Source: Neonectria sp. B-13
Taxonomy: Eukaryota; Ascomycota; Sordariomycetes; Hypocreales; Nectriaceae
Direction: 5' to 3'
NCBI GenBank assembly: GCA_002682825.1
Contig: NOKP01000004.1
Coordinates: forward strand, 389,711-453,710
Length of the DNA: 64,000 nt
Positions 10,717 through 21,928 of this stretch are shown here, piece after piece. Both the position numbers and the translations under genes were made by a program. The notes beneath the pieces were generated by a model. That model saw nothing but the letters and a program-made list of their open reading frames with translations. It ran no database searches and was not told the DNA's origin. Within the stretch, counting starts at the first letter, position 1. Each line of letters opens with the position of its first letter.

Positions 10717-12958
10717 CTAGGCCTGAAAGTTGATACTCGAAAGGTCCAGCGGATAATCCATGAAAGGCTCAAGGAGGTCCTGATATTGATTCAACAAGGT
10801 CTCATGGAACTGCAAGTTCTCTGGAGATGGAAATCCTCTCGTAGCTGTGCCCTGTTCCTTGTCGGATAGAAGACATTTCGCAATTCGATTGGTGGAGTGG
10901 GTGACAAAAGGGAAGAGTAGTGCCCAGTCATGTGCATCTGCGGAATCTGGCATGCCCAGTGTTGCTGACTGCATCTCAAAATCATTCGAATTCCCATGAA
11001 TGGGCATAGAGAAAAGCCCGAGATCATTCGCAGCAAAAGCCAAGTTTGCTCTGGTGTTACTGACCGCGACTGTCGAACGTGACCGCCTCAGGCGATCGAA
11101 CCCTTGCCGGATAACATTGGCCGAAGCCCACATGTTTTGAAGTTGGTCAACGGCGTGAGTGAGCACATCAAGATATTCCTCGGCCTCTTGTGCAAATTGC
11201 TCGATTCTGCAGGCCTGCAACAAGGCGATGAAAGCCGTTCCACTGTACCAGCAAGTGATTGCCATCAGAAAACGGGCGTTGCCACGGGATAGGATATCAC
11301 GTAATATTCGTGCGATACAGGATGCCGCTAGAATTGCTGGTGGCAGCGCCTGTGGCAGGTCATGAGCAGAGCGCTTCAGGTGTAGGATGATGATGGTTGT
11401 TAGGTAGGGAAGATGAAGTTGGTGAACGTCCCGGTCAAAGACGGCCGTGGTCGCCGAACCAATTGGTAGCTGTAGCTCAAGAGGCAGTGAGTGAACCCAT
11501 TCAACTAGCTCCTGCTGAAGATGGACGGGGAACGGATATGAAGCCGAATTAGCCGACTTCGACAAGTATTTTGCCACCCTCCCTACGATGGCACAAAGAC
11601 GGGTCCAGTATATGAATATCTGGCCTTTGTGCTGAGAGACAGGATCCTGGGGAAAGTCCGAGGGTTGTGGTTCCTGGATGTTACAGTCTTCAGGGTCAAT
11701 GATGCAGGGTTTGCTTTGACACAACGCCGTTAGACGCTCCCGGGCCTAAAGGACTGTTAATAGAAGAAAAGTGTAGTAGGTCATCGTTGTCACTAACGAA
11801 TGCGGTCCACCAAATCCTTCTTCGTAAACTCAGGTCCATCCTTTCTCTGAGAGGATGGTTCTCGGCCGGCTCACGGTGGAGATTCATCTGCTGAGCGTGT
11901 CTGATGATAACTGATGTCCACCACCAAGATGAGTGCCTGTGGGCGGTTGATGGCGGGCGAGGAGCCCACCAGTAGAACAGAGTCAAGGCCTTTAGTGCAG
12001 TAAGGCCGTCAGCCTCGTCGTCGTTGTAGAAGATTGTCCTTGCCCGATCATAGTACGTCGCCGGACCATCATGCGGGACCAGTGGCGGTTGTATATGACT
12101 TGCTGCCAATGCAAGAGCGTTTTCAAGCATGGGCGATCGAGCAATATCGCCCATGATGGTATCTCTGTCGAGGACTGGGCACCACGGATAGCAATATTGC
12201 CAGTATGTTTCTGAGAAAATCGGTTGTAGTCCACTCTGTGGCGTACCAGAGACATGATGCCTGATATCTATGATCGCTTCGAGTTCCTGCTGCTCGGCGT
12301 CAAGTTGGTTTTCCGGGCCGTAGACCTGGAGAAAGCCAGTATCGACGTCACCTGCGTGGCTGTGGCAGGTATCTTCAGTCGGCGAGATGCTTGCTTGGGG
12401 TTGCTGGGGATTAAAGGCAGTGGGTAGTGCCCGGGATGAACCTGATGGAGTGGCAGCTGGAATAAAGTCGTCGTGAAGTGATGAAGGGGACTGAAGCTGA
12501 TTTTGGGTCTCATCAATCTCTACGTGAGCCGGATTATCGGGCAGCTCTGGACGCAGGTCGCCATCCTGGCCTAGATAGAGGAGTAAGCAGATGGTGACTG
12601 ATCGATGGACTTGATAAGTACCTGATGGTGAGTCGTGATCGCCAGCGTCGTGAAGCGCATCGGTGACGGTGGTTCTGTGTCGCTGCTTTCCGCGCTTCGA
12701 GGGTCGAAGACGACATTCCCGATCTGGAAAGTCACAGTTGGTGCACTTGTCAAATCCTCCATTCTTACGGCTCTAGAACTCCGAAGTTAGCAAGTGTCCA
12801 TTTCATGTACCAATTCAATGGCAAGGAGAGGTGATGATCTATACTTGAAGGTCGCATTTGATCTTCTTGGAGTGGCAGAAGACGCATACCAGCTCCGCGC
12901 GCTTCCGCTTGGGCTCTCGAGCGCTGAAATGAAGCCAGTTGTCGACAAGCTCCGGCAT
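10717..12958 (-). CDS. Zn2Cys6 transcription factor with fungal-specific middle domain (CTF1-like)
   Basis: Nuclear DNA-binding regulator. The gene starts MPELVDNWLHFSARE (ATG at 12958). The zinc cluster CVFC-HSKKIK-C...KCTNC-DFPDRE-C is split by an intron after CDLQ, and a second intron follows DSPS. The middle domain carries YPWCPVLDRDT, then RRRIWWTAF joined by an intron to ARERLTALCQSKPCIIDPEDC, which is the typical W-W..F.R(E/D)R...G/S-(K/R)P core. It ends NFQA at 10717. Length is about 690 residues. The core resembles cutinase factor 1-type proteins. Placed at the end of the oxidoreductase set, it is the natural candidate for its local regulator. Confidence 0.9.
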
Positions 12959-15190
12959 GTTGAGCCTTGTCACGGAACTGGGCGACTCGTGTAGAGGACT
13001 TTCTCACCGCGAAGCAGTGTGTTGAGGTGTGCCGTCGACGACCGCCGCCAGAGTCTGGAAACTACAGAGTCAGTACAGTCCGAGGTCGCAGTCGGATCTG
13101 ACACTGGGCCCCTTTAGTGCATCTCACGTGTGGCACAGGGAATGCGGGGATGGAGTGTGGGGATGCGGGGGAGCGAGACAACCTCGGAGGTGTTGACATT
13201 CCCGAGACGCCGGCACCACCACTCAATTATTGAATTATATGCAATAAGTGTAGAAAAAATAAAAAATAATCTGTATCATATTTAAAACTGAGATTTATGA
13301 CGGAATAATCAACATGTATGAGCACAGGGGGGCCTCAGTGGGTGTGCAGGCGGTCGATGGATATTTGGACCCTTGGGAGCACACATGGCAGCACTGGCTT
13401 GGAGGCCGGATCATGGATGTGAGGGCGTGTTGTATTGAGTCTTGGGACCTTCCTCCATCCCGGCGATACTTGGCTTATATACAAACAATTCCACTGTTTT
13501 GCTAAATGACTCTCTTTCTGCCACTAAAGGCGTTTCTCAAAGACCACATCTACTTTACAGTGTTGCGCCCATCAACAATGCCACAATCCATGTCCCACTC
13601 GTGCTACTGACGCGCCGCCCCGTGCCGGGGAGACACGGCAGAAGATATCTACACACATGCAAATGACCGCAATGGCTGCTTTCTCCAGGTATTTGCCGCA
13701 AGAGGATCTTAATCATTGGTTTTCTGGCGGATAGCATGATGCGCCGGCTCCCCCAGCTGCTCTTCAGATAGTACACCTGAGTTCTCCCATCGCGCATGGC
13801 GCAGGAACTGTCGCTCAATTTTACCGCTTCTAGGTTGAGCAATCGCGAAGATCTTGAGATGAACGATAGACGCCATAGGATACACGCATATTTCCTAGTT
13901 TAACCATGAGGCACAGCGTTGATTGGAGAGGAGAGTCAGACTTACACCTACAGCTCTGCCTCCATCCCGCTTGGTCCTGGTTCCGACAACGACCCCACGC
14001 TGGAGTGCCAGACATAAAACCACACTCCAACACTAACATGCCGATTGAACTGTACCCATGCAAAGCGACGTGGAATTTTGACAAATGGTGTTAACCAAAA
14101 TGTCAAGGGTCCGTTCAGGATGGCGTTATAGTGGCCGGGATTTGGTCTAGTCTGGACATTGCGGCCAGCCCGTGTAAGTGGCATTGCGTGGCTCTTGAGT
14201 CTGACTACCAGGTACCTGTTAGTAGAGTGCAGAGGTCAGTTGGTTGCAAGTCATTCTAGCAGGTACCTGTAAGAGCGATGGGTGCAAGTAAGGTACCTGG
14301 GTACAGGTGGAGGGTGTCTGAGACGGCAAGATGGGAAGGAGCCCAGGCGCACCTGCTTGATCGGGGGAGATTGCAGTACAACCACAGCGATGAAAAAAAG
14401 AAAAGTAGAAAAAAAGAGAAATCCCTAGCCCCAAGTTTGTACAGCTTCAGCACATTCGCCTGTGTCAGAACGCCGTTGTCACGATCGTCGCCTTCGCTTC
14501 AGACATGATCTGAAGCTTGCGCCCCGTCCGTCGCCGTCGTCGTCGCCGTCGTCGTCGCCGCCTTCGCCGTTTCCGCCATCCTGGCCGTTCCCGTCGTTCC
14601 CGCTGTCGCCGGATCTTCTGGATCCCCTGCCCCCTGCGTTGTGCTCGCCCTGTTTGTGGAAGACTCCTCGAGTTGCTGGTCGGCTCTCTTTGGACGCCGG
14701 TACTGAACTCGGCTTGTCCGTTGCTTCTACCACCCTTGATTTGTTCTGAAGCATTCCCCGTTCCCCCATTCGTCGAAGGTTTCTACGAGGTGTTGGAAAT
14801 CGGCTCTCTTTGGAGGCTGGTACCGCTCGGCGTCCGTTGCATTCCAACCTTTTAGTTGTTCTGGCGCGTTCGGCTTCTGCTTTCTCTTCTCTTGCGGCCA
14901 CAGCCACCGCGCAATTCGAAACAATGGCTCCCCAAACCAATATCGACTCCCCCCTTGGCCGAATTCAACTATGCCGGGATGCCTACCAAATAGCCAGGAG
15001 TACATCGCTCCCAAGATGCCTACTAGACGGGACAGGCAGGCCATTGGACAGCAACTAGAGGCACAGCACGACAGTGCTAGAGATGGTCTGACCCTTCAAG
15101 TAAACCTCTTGGGTGCCCTGAGTGACAGGTTAGTGTGGCCTATTTATTCCTCGCCATATTTTATAAGTTGTCTACTAACAAGAACTGTTC
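12959..15190. other. Gene-poor interval with simple repeats
   Basis: No convincing gene. It contains an AT-rich patch (13222-13290), three copies of a CAGGTACCTG-type palindrome (about 14209, 14259 and 14291), a CGT/CGC trinucleotide run (about 14520-14575) and a diverged direct repeat with a period of about 120 bp (TCGGCTCTCTTTGGA at 14680 and 14800). Open frames at 14479-15044 on the minus strand are low complexity (Gly/Asp and Arg/Lys rich) and follow the repeats, so I do not call them genes. Confidence 0.5.
14680..14870. repeat. Diverged direct repeat, 120-bp period
   Basis: TCGGCTCTCTTTGGA followed by (C/G)GC(C/T)GGTAC occurs at 14680 and again at 14800, and similarity continues through CGTTGC and TTGTTCTG. 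The period is a multiple of three, but neither strand gives a convincing protein. Confidence 0.55.
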
Positions 15191-15192
15191 TA

Positions 15193-15447
15193 CGGAGGAG
15201 CATTTTAAAAGTCCTGTCCCGCGCTAGAGACAGCAAATTCCTTAATCCTTGTCAGATACCTCAAAATACAAGCTGTATTGCTAAGCTCTCTAGAGATTTA
15301 GGGGTGTTAGGTTAGTTAGGGCCTTTAGCACACTCAAAGCTGTCGGCCTTAGCTAATAGATAAATATGTTAGGTACTTAGTGTGTTTAGCCCAGGGCTAA
15401 TGGCATAATTGCTTTTCTTAGGACTAAACTTTTGAAATGCTCCTCCG
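15193..15447 (+). mobile_element. Complete TA-flanked inverted-repeat element (MITE-like), copy D
   Basis: 255-bp copy with the best-preserved ends: CGGAGGAGCATTTTAAAAGT at the left and ACTTTTGAAATGCTCCTCCG at the right, flanked by TA at 15191-15192 and 15448-15449. The interior shares the TTAATCCTTGTCAGATACC, TTAGCTAATAGATAAATA and AGCCCAGGGCTAAT segments with the other copies. It has no open frame of note. Confidence 0.88.
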
Positions 15448-15449
15448 TA

Positions 15450-17031
15450 GAATCTAGGGTGATATTCCCGCGAATGTTCAAATAGCTGTCTCCTATGATT
15501 TCCATCATTGTGACCTGTCACACCTGATGGTCAACGTTCACGAAGCACGGTCTCAGATCCCCACGACACCAGCCCCAAGGAGGGCACTTGCTGTGGCGAT
15601 CCCAGCTACAGGGACCTTGGTGACTCCAAACAGTAGGAAATACGCCGTGGTGTCTTGTGAAATGGCATCGCGAAATTTACTTGATAGGTAACGACCGACT
15701 GTTGGGAAGCACCCGTGGAGAAGCGTCTACCACTCAAACTCCAACGGAGCAGCCTAGTCAAAGACGTAAGTATTCTTCTCCATCATATCGTTCCTATGCT
15801 AACAAGTTACCGCAGTCCGATCGAGTGGTGCCCCTGTCCAGGCGTCAGACAAACCCACCCAGAAGCGTCGTCCTGCCGACAGCAAAGGATAGAATCCTAA
15901 GCGCCAGCGCCGAGCGTCGCCCTCCTGTTCCGAATTTGGCACATGGAATTCCAGTGATGACAAGGGAACACATAGCGGTGGAGCGACATCTACCAGACCC
16001 TTACGAAGATCGCAGGGTCATATGGCCTCAGTTATTTAGAGTTTGAGTACTACTGCACCATCATATCGCCAAATGGAAAAGACCGTGTCTTTTACCCCTT
16101 TCATATCCTCTCAAGACCCCAGGCCCAAGGGCAGCAGTGTGATTGGCACATCCTAGCTTCAAGTGCTGTCAGTATGTTGAGAGTCATGCGCTCGAAGTGC
16201 AATCGGCATGCTGAAAAGGCTGGGTATGGCGAAAAGCAGATGGATGCGACTCGACTGATTTACTGGATGACGCACTTCTTTTGCCACAAGATCCGACTGC
16301 TCAAGGCCGAGCGGCCAGGAGCCAGCCAGGAAGAGATTGCCTTCCATACCTTGGACCGGTGGGGACTTCCATTGGTACCATGGAGACTTCATTCAATGAA
16401 GGCATCAGTGTGTAAGGGTCCAGGTCATGGAATTGCAATGATGTTCGGACTCATCGAAAGTGAAAGCGAGCCATTCGATCCTGTTCAGCATTTCGACCTT
16501 TCCCGCTGCACAGTAACACTTGATATGATCACCACAAACAGAGCAATGAAGAACTATCATACGGATTCATAGGATGGTATCCGCGCTGTCCTTCGCTAGG
16601 TCCTATTACATCACCTACTGTGGAAGGTCGATCTATGCTTGGGCAACGAGATCTGGAGAGGCAGTAGGATGAAACGATCACGCCAATTCTCCCAACTGTG
16701 GCATTTAACATGCCACTTCTCCCTATTGACTTGTGGATCTCATCGGAGCCAATAGATGAACCACGCCCATTCGCTCTTCAGTGTGAGCACTGCAATACTC
16801 AAGAAGCATATGTATACGCACACTAAGGAGAGGCCATTTACATGTACGTGGGTTGATTGTGGGAAAGCGTCTGCTTCATTTGGCAGCAGCTTTACGAAGC
16901 ATATGCGCATCCACACCAAGAAGAAGCCATATACACGCAAATGGCCCGGTTGTGGTAAAACATACGCTACTGGAAGTCAACTAAAGGTCCATCCATATGC
17001 GCGTTCACACCAAAGAGAAGCCATAGGTTGA
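15450..17031 (+). pseudogene. Decayed gene remnants ending in C2H2 zinc fingers
   Basis: The 3' part (16756-17031) encodes C2H2 finger sequence: LKKHMYTHTKERPFTCTW, then CGKASASF...FTKHMRIHTKKKPYTRKW, then CGKTYATGSQLKVH. Frame is lost in the first finger, where the CEHC pair reads in another frame near 16780, and again near 16995, where HMRVHTKEKP reads in a different frame from the preceding VH. One expected Cys is Arg (PYTRKW). Upstream, 15657-16046 could be an exon pair of a basic, Ser-rich nuclear protein with an intron at about 15766-15814 and an in-frame TAG near 15888. 16174-16572 is an open frame of 132 codons with no family I recognise. Whether these belong to one ancestral gene is uncertain. 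Confidence 0.5.
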
Positions 17032-17202
17032 TTGGATAAGGGTGCAGGTCTTGTAATTGAATATGAGTCTAAATTCTCATGTGCTACTCTGAATTTATGA
17101 ATTCTATCAGTCCATGATTATTGCCACCTGCTATGCATCAATCCGTAGTAGAAAGGCGGCGTTGGAGCCGTTGGCAGAATAATGATAATTGGCCACACGC
17201 TC

Positions 17203-18288
17203 TTACTCGCTGACATTATAAGAACCGCCAAAAGAAAGCAGCTCCCGTACACCAAAGCAATTCTTGATGTGTTCTAAAAATCCGGCCTTGGATCGAGCTC
17301 GATGGGCCATCCCTTTCAGGATTCGAGGCTCGCTGCAGCCAGCTGGCACGAGTGAAGCAATGTCTTCAGAAGACAAAAGGTGGACAGTGGCCCACTCACT
17401 TGCTTGGTGGCACCCTTTACACCATAGCCCATTTTCGACAACCCCTGAGCGTTGAATCGATGGGAAAGGAACCATGGATGTGTTCAGCATTATGTTGAAA
17501 GGCATCAACCAACAGCTTGGTGATTTGAGAAGGTCCGAGGCCGACTCATCTGACGACATTTTATTATAATATGCACGATCATCCATCCTGACGCCAATCC
17601 TACGGCGTGGGACACATTTCGGCAAGTTATCTTCCGATCCGTACACTGAGATGGCGAGTTCTCTTGCCGCTCTTGCACCAACGAGCTCTGAAGGACGGGG
17701 TATGATGCCTACCCAGGTGTTGGTCCTGGGAATCCGGCTGTGCAGGGTTGGCAGTTGCTTGACTTGCTGTTCCGTGAGCCCAAATAACCTCTGAGCGTGG
17801 TCAGGATAAAGCAACCGCAGCGAGGCCTTGAAGAGTAAGCAAGCGTTGCAAGCTCTCTTACACTCCAGCAGGAAAAGGTAGGCGCCATATTCCTTGCAAT
17901 AGGCGCAGCGCTGAGACCAAAGTGTTGCTCGTAGCTGACCAGCGGAATGAAGGCGCAAAGTCCTGGTGTAGCCCAGTGCCGCCAAAGCCACTCGTGCGTG
18001 TTTGAGGAGCTCTCGATACGCAGGGAGACTATCGACAATGGCGGTGCCTCGGGTGCAGACTTGGGCAACGCGAGAGATGGTCTGAAGGTCCAGCTCATCC
18101 ATGACCATGTGAATTACCTCATTAGGGAGCTTATCGAGATCTCCGAGGGAAGAAGGCCGGTTGGTGAATTGGTCATGTGAAAGCAGACGAGGGGGGTCCG
18201 GAAGTTGGATCTTCGCTTTGGTTTGCTCGTATGGTTTATGAGAGAAGCGAGCGATGAGCTCCCCGGGATGAACTTCCTCTTGGGACAT
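17203..18288 (-). CDS. F-box-like protein with Cys-rich region
   Basis: Single-exon 361-residue protein starting MSQEEVHPGELIARF. Residues about 48-85 (LGDLDKLPNEVIHMVMDELD followed by LQTISRVAQVC) match the N-terminal F-box pattern, so it may be a substrate adaptor for an SCF ubiquitin ligase. A Cys-rich patch follows (CAYCKEYGAYLFLLECKRACNAC), possibly metal binding, and a second CKGCHQ lies near the C-terminus. This layout is common in fungal F-box proteins of unknown target. No signal peptide or membrane segment is present. Confidence 0.8.
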   Translation of the reverse strand: MSQEEVHPGELIARFSHKPYEQTKAKIQLPDPPRLLSHDQFTNRPSSLGDLDKLPNEVIHMVMDELDLQTISRVAQVCTRGTAIVDSLPAYRELLKHARVALAALGYTRTLRLHSAGQLRATLWSQRCAYCKEYGAYLFLLECKRACNACLLFKASLRLLYPDHAQRLFGLTEQQVKQLPTLHSRIPRTNTWVGIIPRPSELVGARAARELAISVYGSEDNLPKCVPRRRIGVRMDDRAYYNKMSSDESASDLLKSPSCWLMPFNIMLNTSMVPFPSIQRSGVVENGLWCKGCHQASEWATVHLLSSEDIASLVPAGCSEPRILKGMAHRARSKAGFLEHIKNCFGVRELLSFGGSYNVSE

Positions 18289-18961
18289 GGTGTAAATGAA
18301 ATATGAATGCAGATGAGTTTGGGCCGCGAATCGTGGGACGTCAGGACAAGCGTAGAAAGAAAGAGCGTAAAAGCTGAGGCTGCTTGACAGGATGTGACGT
18401 GATGTGTTATCAGGAACGAAGAAGGGCTAGCATGTAAAGCAGGAATATGACAAGGAATTTGTTTGACTAAATGGGGCCTCGTCGTTCGTCAAGGTAAGTC
18501 CAGGTTTTGTTTATGAAAAGTAGCTGGATGTTCAAAATTAAAACGAGATCGGGGCCGAGACTAATACCAAAATCATGGTTTCTCCGAACTTGGAGAGTTT
18601 GCCAACACCTTGGCAGCTCGGGAACCGCTGTGGGTCACCGAACCATTCTTGGGGGGGTAGATAAGGTCGTGTAAGCTTTGCACGCACCTTGTGTGCCTGG
18701 GGTATCGTGGACACCTTGCGTGTCTGGTACCGGAGAAAACTTTGCTAGAACCTCGATGGACAAGGTGTCCAGGGCCTATATAAAGCCGGATTTCCCTCTC
18801 AAGACATGAATTTCACTTATCTCATCCACCAACCCCAAAGCATACTCAAGGCTGATTCACCTTCCCACCTTTCCCACTTTACACCTTTTCACACACCCAT
18901 CCCCCACACATCAACAACACTTCGTCTTCACCTACCCTTACCCCAACGTCACTTCATCAAT
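18289..18961. promoter_or_regulatory. Upstream region of the secreted repeat protein, with TATA box
   Basis: A TATA box, CTATATAAAG, lies at 18776-18785, about 180 bp before the ATG at 18962, followed by a long pyrimidine/ACA-rich leader, as in strongly expressed fungal genes. Repeated CACCTTG/CAAGGTG motifs (about 18686, 18712, 18760) could be regulator sites, but this is speculative. Confidence 0.55.
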
Positions 18962-19798
18962 ATGAAGATCACTACCTTCCTTGCAGCCCTCACGGCGGTC
19001 TCCACCGTGACAGCTCTTGCCCTGCCCCCACCCCCAAGAAACCTCGACCCTCAGGAATTCGACAGCATGCGCGATCTCAAGCAGCTCAGGTATGCTCAGC
19101 ACCGGGAGTACAACCAGGAGCTGAAGCAGTTCAAGCAAGCTCAGAAGGAGAAGCACCAGAAGGAGATGCAGCAGGCTTTCGAGATGAAGAAGGCCAACGA
19201 CATCAAGAAGCATGAGGAGCTCAAGCAAGCCTACGAGATGAGAAAGGCTCAGCAGATGAAGGAGCATGAGGAGATGAAGCTGGCTTCCGAGTTGAAGAAG
19301 GTTCAGGAGATCAAGAAGCACGAGAAACTGGTTCAAGCTTACGAGATGAGAAAGGCTCAGGAGATGAAGCAAGCTTATGAGATGAGAAAGGCTCACCAGC
19401 TGAACCGCGAGCAGGAGCTCGACCAGTCTTCCGAATCCGAATCCAAGCCCTTCAACAAGGTCGGAGCCCAGTTGGGCCGGCTCCTACAGTCAGGCCCAGA
19501 CGGTGACCAACCCGAGATGCAGGTGAATGTCACGGTGACCATCGACACCCCTGAGTCTGACGCCAGCGATAACCAGCCAACAAAGCTCGCCCAAGACGCC
19601 GAGCCTTCCCAGTTGAACACGCCTGGCCGCATCGGTCGTGTCGGTCGCGTCGGTCCCCGGAGAAAAGTTTTGGGCCCCGACAGCCAAGAGCATGAGCGCT
19701 ACAAGCTTATCGAGGAGGAGGAGGAAAACAAGGACAAGAGATGCATTACCTGCGGCATCAAGTACTTGGATGACCTTATCCACGATCCCCCCAACTGA
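18962..19798 (+). CDS. Secreted coiled-coil protein with 18-residue tandem repeats
   Basis: 278-residue protein. MKITTFLAALTAVSTVTALA is a clear signal peptide, followed by a Pro-rich segment. From about residue 40 to 150 it is a Lys/Glu/Gln-rich helical repeat. Exact 54-bp units begin at 19205, 19259 and 19313, each of the form K(K/E)HE(E/K)(L/M).-A.E(M/L)(R/K)K(A/V)Q..., preceded by a 19-residue variant and followed by a partial unit. Eighteen residues equal five helical turns, so an uninterrupted amphipathic helix is likely. The C-terminal third is acidic, has a short IGRVGRVGPRR stretch and ends with a CITCGIKYLDDL motif. I do not recognise a family. I chose the ATG at 18962 because the signal peptide begins there; an in-frame ATG at 18806 would bury it. 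Confidence 0.85.
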   Translation: MKITTFLAALTAVSTVTALALPPPPRNLDPQEFDSMRDLKQLRYAQHREYNQELKQFKQAQKEKHQKEMQQAFEMKKANDIKKHEELKQAYEMRKAQQMKEHEEMKLASELKKVQEIKKHEKLVQAYEMRKAQEMKQAYEMRKAHQLNREQELDQSSESESKPFNKVGAQLGRLLQSGPDGDQPEMQVNVTVTIDTPESDASDNQPTKLAQDAEPSQLNTPGRIGRVGRVGPRRKVLGPDSQEHERYKLIEEEEENKDKRCITCGIKYLDDLIHDPPN

Positions 19799-20122
19799 GC
19801 TCATCTAGCAAGCTATTGATGAGTGGGGGAGGGAAGCGGACTCATCAACGAGGAATGGGTTTAACCCGTAGACTCTACAGCTAGCTTGTTGGATAGTGAA
19901 TCACAGTTCATCTTCTTAGTTTGCCGTTATGTGTGATAAAATGCGATAGTAATGTTCAGACGTAGCGACGAAGTGTGGTCGAGGCCTATCTAGTCACGTG
20001 GGGCAAGTCACGGGCTTCTCAGGCCGTCCTCCGACCTCCGCCATCCGGAGACTCGGCATCGGGATCAACACCAACATCAACACCAAGCTTTCGTTAACTG
20101 TCGGCTCGCTTCAACATGCACC
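19799..20122. other. Short intergenic region
   Basis: Holds the 3' flank of the secreted repeat protein and the 5' flank of the Zn2Cys6 gene. I see no gene or repeat. Confidence 0.4.
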
Positions 20123-21755
20123 ATGTCGAGGGTAAATGGCTCCCGGAGTCGAGGTGGCTGCTCCAGCTGCCGCCGCCGGAAACGCCGATGCGATGAACAA
20201 AAGCCCCTTTGCTTGAGTTGCCAGAAGACCGGCAACGAATGCGTCTACCCGATCCCTGGGTCGGCATCGAATCCGCTGCGATTCGTCGTCGCCACATCGC
20301 CAGACCACTACATTATCCCCTTCGATCAAGGCGCTGAGAGGCCACATTTTCTGCACCTCTCGTCTCACGAGTTCGCCGACCTCTGCCCAGGCTTGGGCGA
20401 TGCAGAGGCCAAGGAGGGGGAGTCGGAGGAAGTCCATCTGGATGAAGTCCAATTGAACGGACCACTCTCCAACCCGATGTCGCAATGGAATTTCAACGCA
20501 GGACGTGAATCCCTCTGGACTGTCGAGACAGCTTTGATGCAATATTGTGAGTCATGTCAATCCACCCTCCGTCTTTAGCGAACCCTTCCAGTTCTGACCC
20601 CTTCCAGATGTTGAAGTCGTTTGCAGTAGCAGGGTCTACGTGCAGACTGACCGGAACTCGTTTCGCACCTCTGTCATGCCTCGGGTGCTGGGCCACCAGG
20701 GTCCGCTCCTCTTTACCGTGCTAGCTATCAGCGCTGCCGAGTGGCGCCAGAAGTCCATCGGCGATGGAAGAGATTATGGCGCACTTTCAGCTCGCTACAA
20801 GGTGCAAGCCTTGCACGAACTGCAGTCTTGCTTGGCAGACACTGAAAATTCAGAGGAGAACCTGTTGACGTGCGTGCTTTTGTCGTCGTTGGAAATTGCC
20901 GAAGGATCAAAGCCGACGTGGCTCAGGCACCTCCAGGGAGCCCTCGCTCTCCTCGACAGTTTCACCACGTCAATTGACCCAACCGTGGCAAAGTTTGGTC
21001 TAAAATATTTCCGATTTCGCTACGTCCTGATGGAGACGACGCGGCCAAAGAATCGCTCGCGACCGATAAGCTCCGACCCTGACGGCTTGTCATACCACCA
21101 GGCGATGAACCGTGTCGCAGAGGCAGAATATGCCTTTCCCCTTATACACAGCTCTGAGAGCCTCGTGGATGAGCACATTGGCTGCTCGATGGAACTGATT
21201 GCCATCATCAATCGGATATCGGCCCTGTCTTTAACAGTCGATCCACTCAACGAGCCGAAAATGCCACTTGATCAACGACATACAGAATGCCAGCTTCTCG
21301 AGCACAGGATCATGCGACTGTCCCCTCAAGTCATTGACATGACCAACGACTACCTAGTCAAAAGCGCCGAGTCATTCAGGGTATCTGCCCAGATCTATCT
21401 TCGGCTTACATGCTACGATGCCTCAATAACCCAGCCATCGATCATGGAGCCTCATCGACAGCTTCTAACATGCCTCTCCGACATAATCGTCGAGGGCCAG
21501 TCCCGGCGCTCCTTCCCAATGTGGCCTCTGTTCATTGCTGGGTGCGTCTGCTCCTCTGATGAAGAGCGAAAGACGGTGCTTAATCTATTTGCCATCCTGG
21601 ACCGCCAATGGCCCATTAGTAACATCTCTGCGGTCTGGAAGGCGGTGCGGACCGTGTGGCACTCTCGAGATCTTGCACTATCGCCTGCATCATGCAAACA
21701 GCAAGACTGGCAAGAAATTATTCACAAATTCGGGTGGAAGCTGTCATTATCATGA
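20123..21755 (+). CDS. Zn2Cys6 transcription factor
   Basis: Starts MSRVNGSRSRGG. The N-terminal zinc cluster is GCSSCRRRKRRCDEQKPLC followed by LSCQKTGNECVYP, six Cys in the C-x2-C-x6-C-x6-C-x2-C-x6-C pattern. One intron of 63 bp follows ALMQY, and its removal gives ALMQYYVEVVCSSRVY. The remaining about 380 residues form an all-helical regulatory domain of the fungal-specific type (FTVLAISAAEWRQ, LLTCVLLSSLEIAEG, WLRHLQGALALLD). It ends KLSLS. About 520 residues in total. The target genes are unknown. The upstream neighbour is the secreted repeat protein in the same orientation. Confidence 0.9.
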
Positions 21756-21928
21756 ACGTGTCTCAACTTTGGTTACGAGCCATACTATTTATGTTACTCT
21801 ACAACGAATCTTTGACACTATGGTGCTCTCTTCCGCAAGCTCTGACAATTCTCTAAACGCGCCGATCCTCCAACTCACCACAGCGCCCAATTAGCACTCC
21901 GTTGTTCAGGGCTCGTCCACCACCACCG

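Noticed and set aside
14479..15044. Long minus-strand open frames
   Set aside because: They follow a CGT/CGC triplet run and a 120-bp repeat, with low-complexity Asp/Gly or Arg/Lys composition and no recognisable domain.
18938..19396. Leu/His-rich open frame opposite the secreted repeat protein
   Set aside because: It is the antisense reading of the Lys/Glu-rich repeat and has no independent support.
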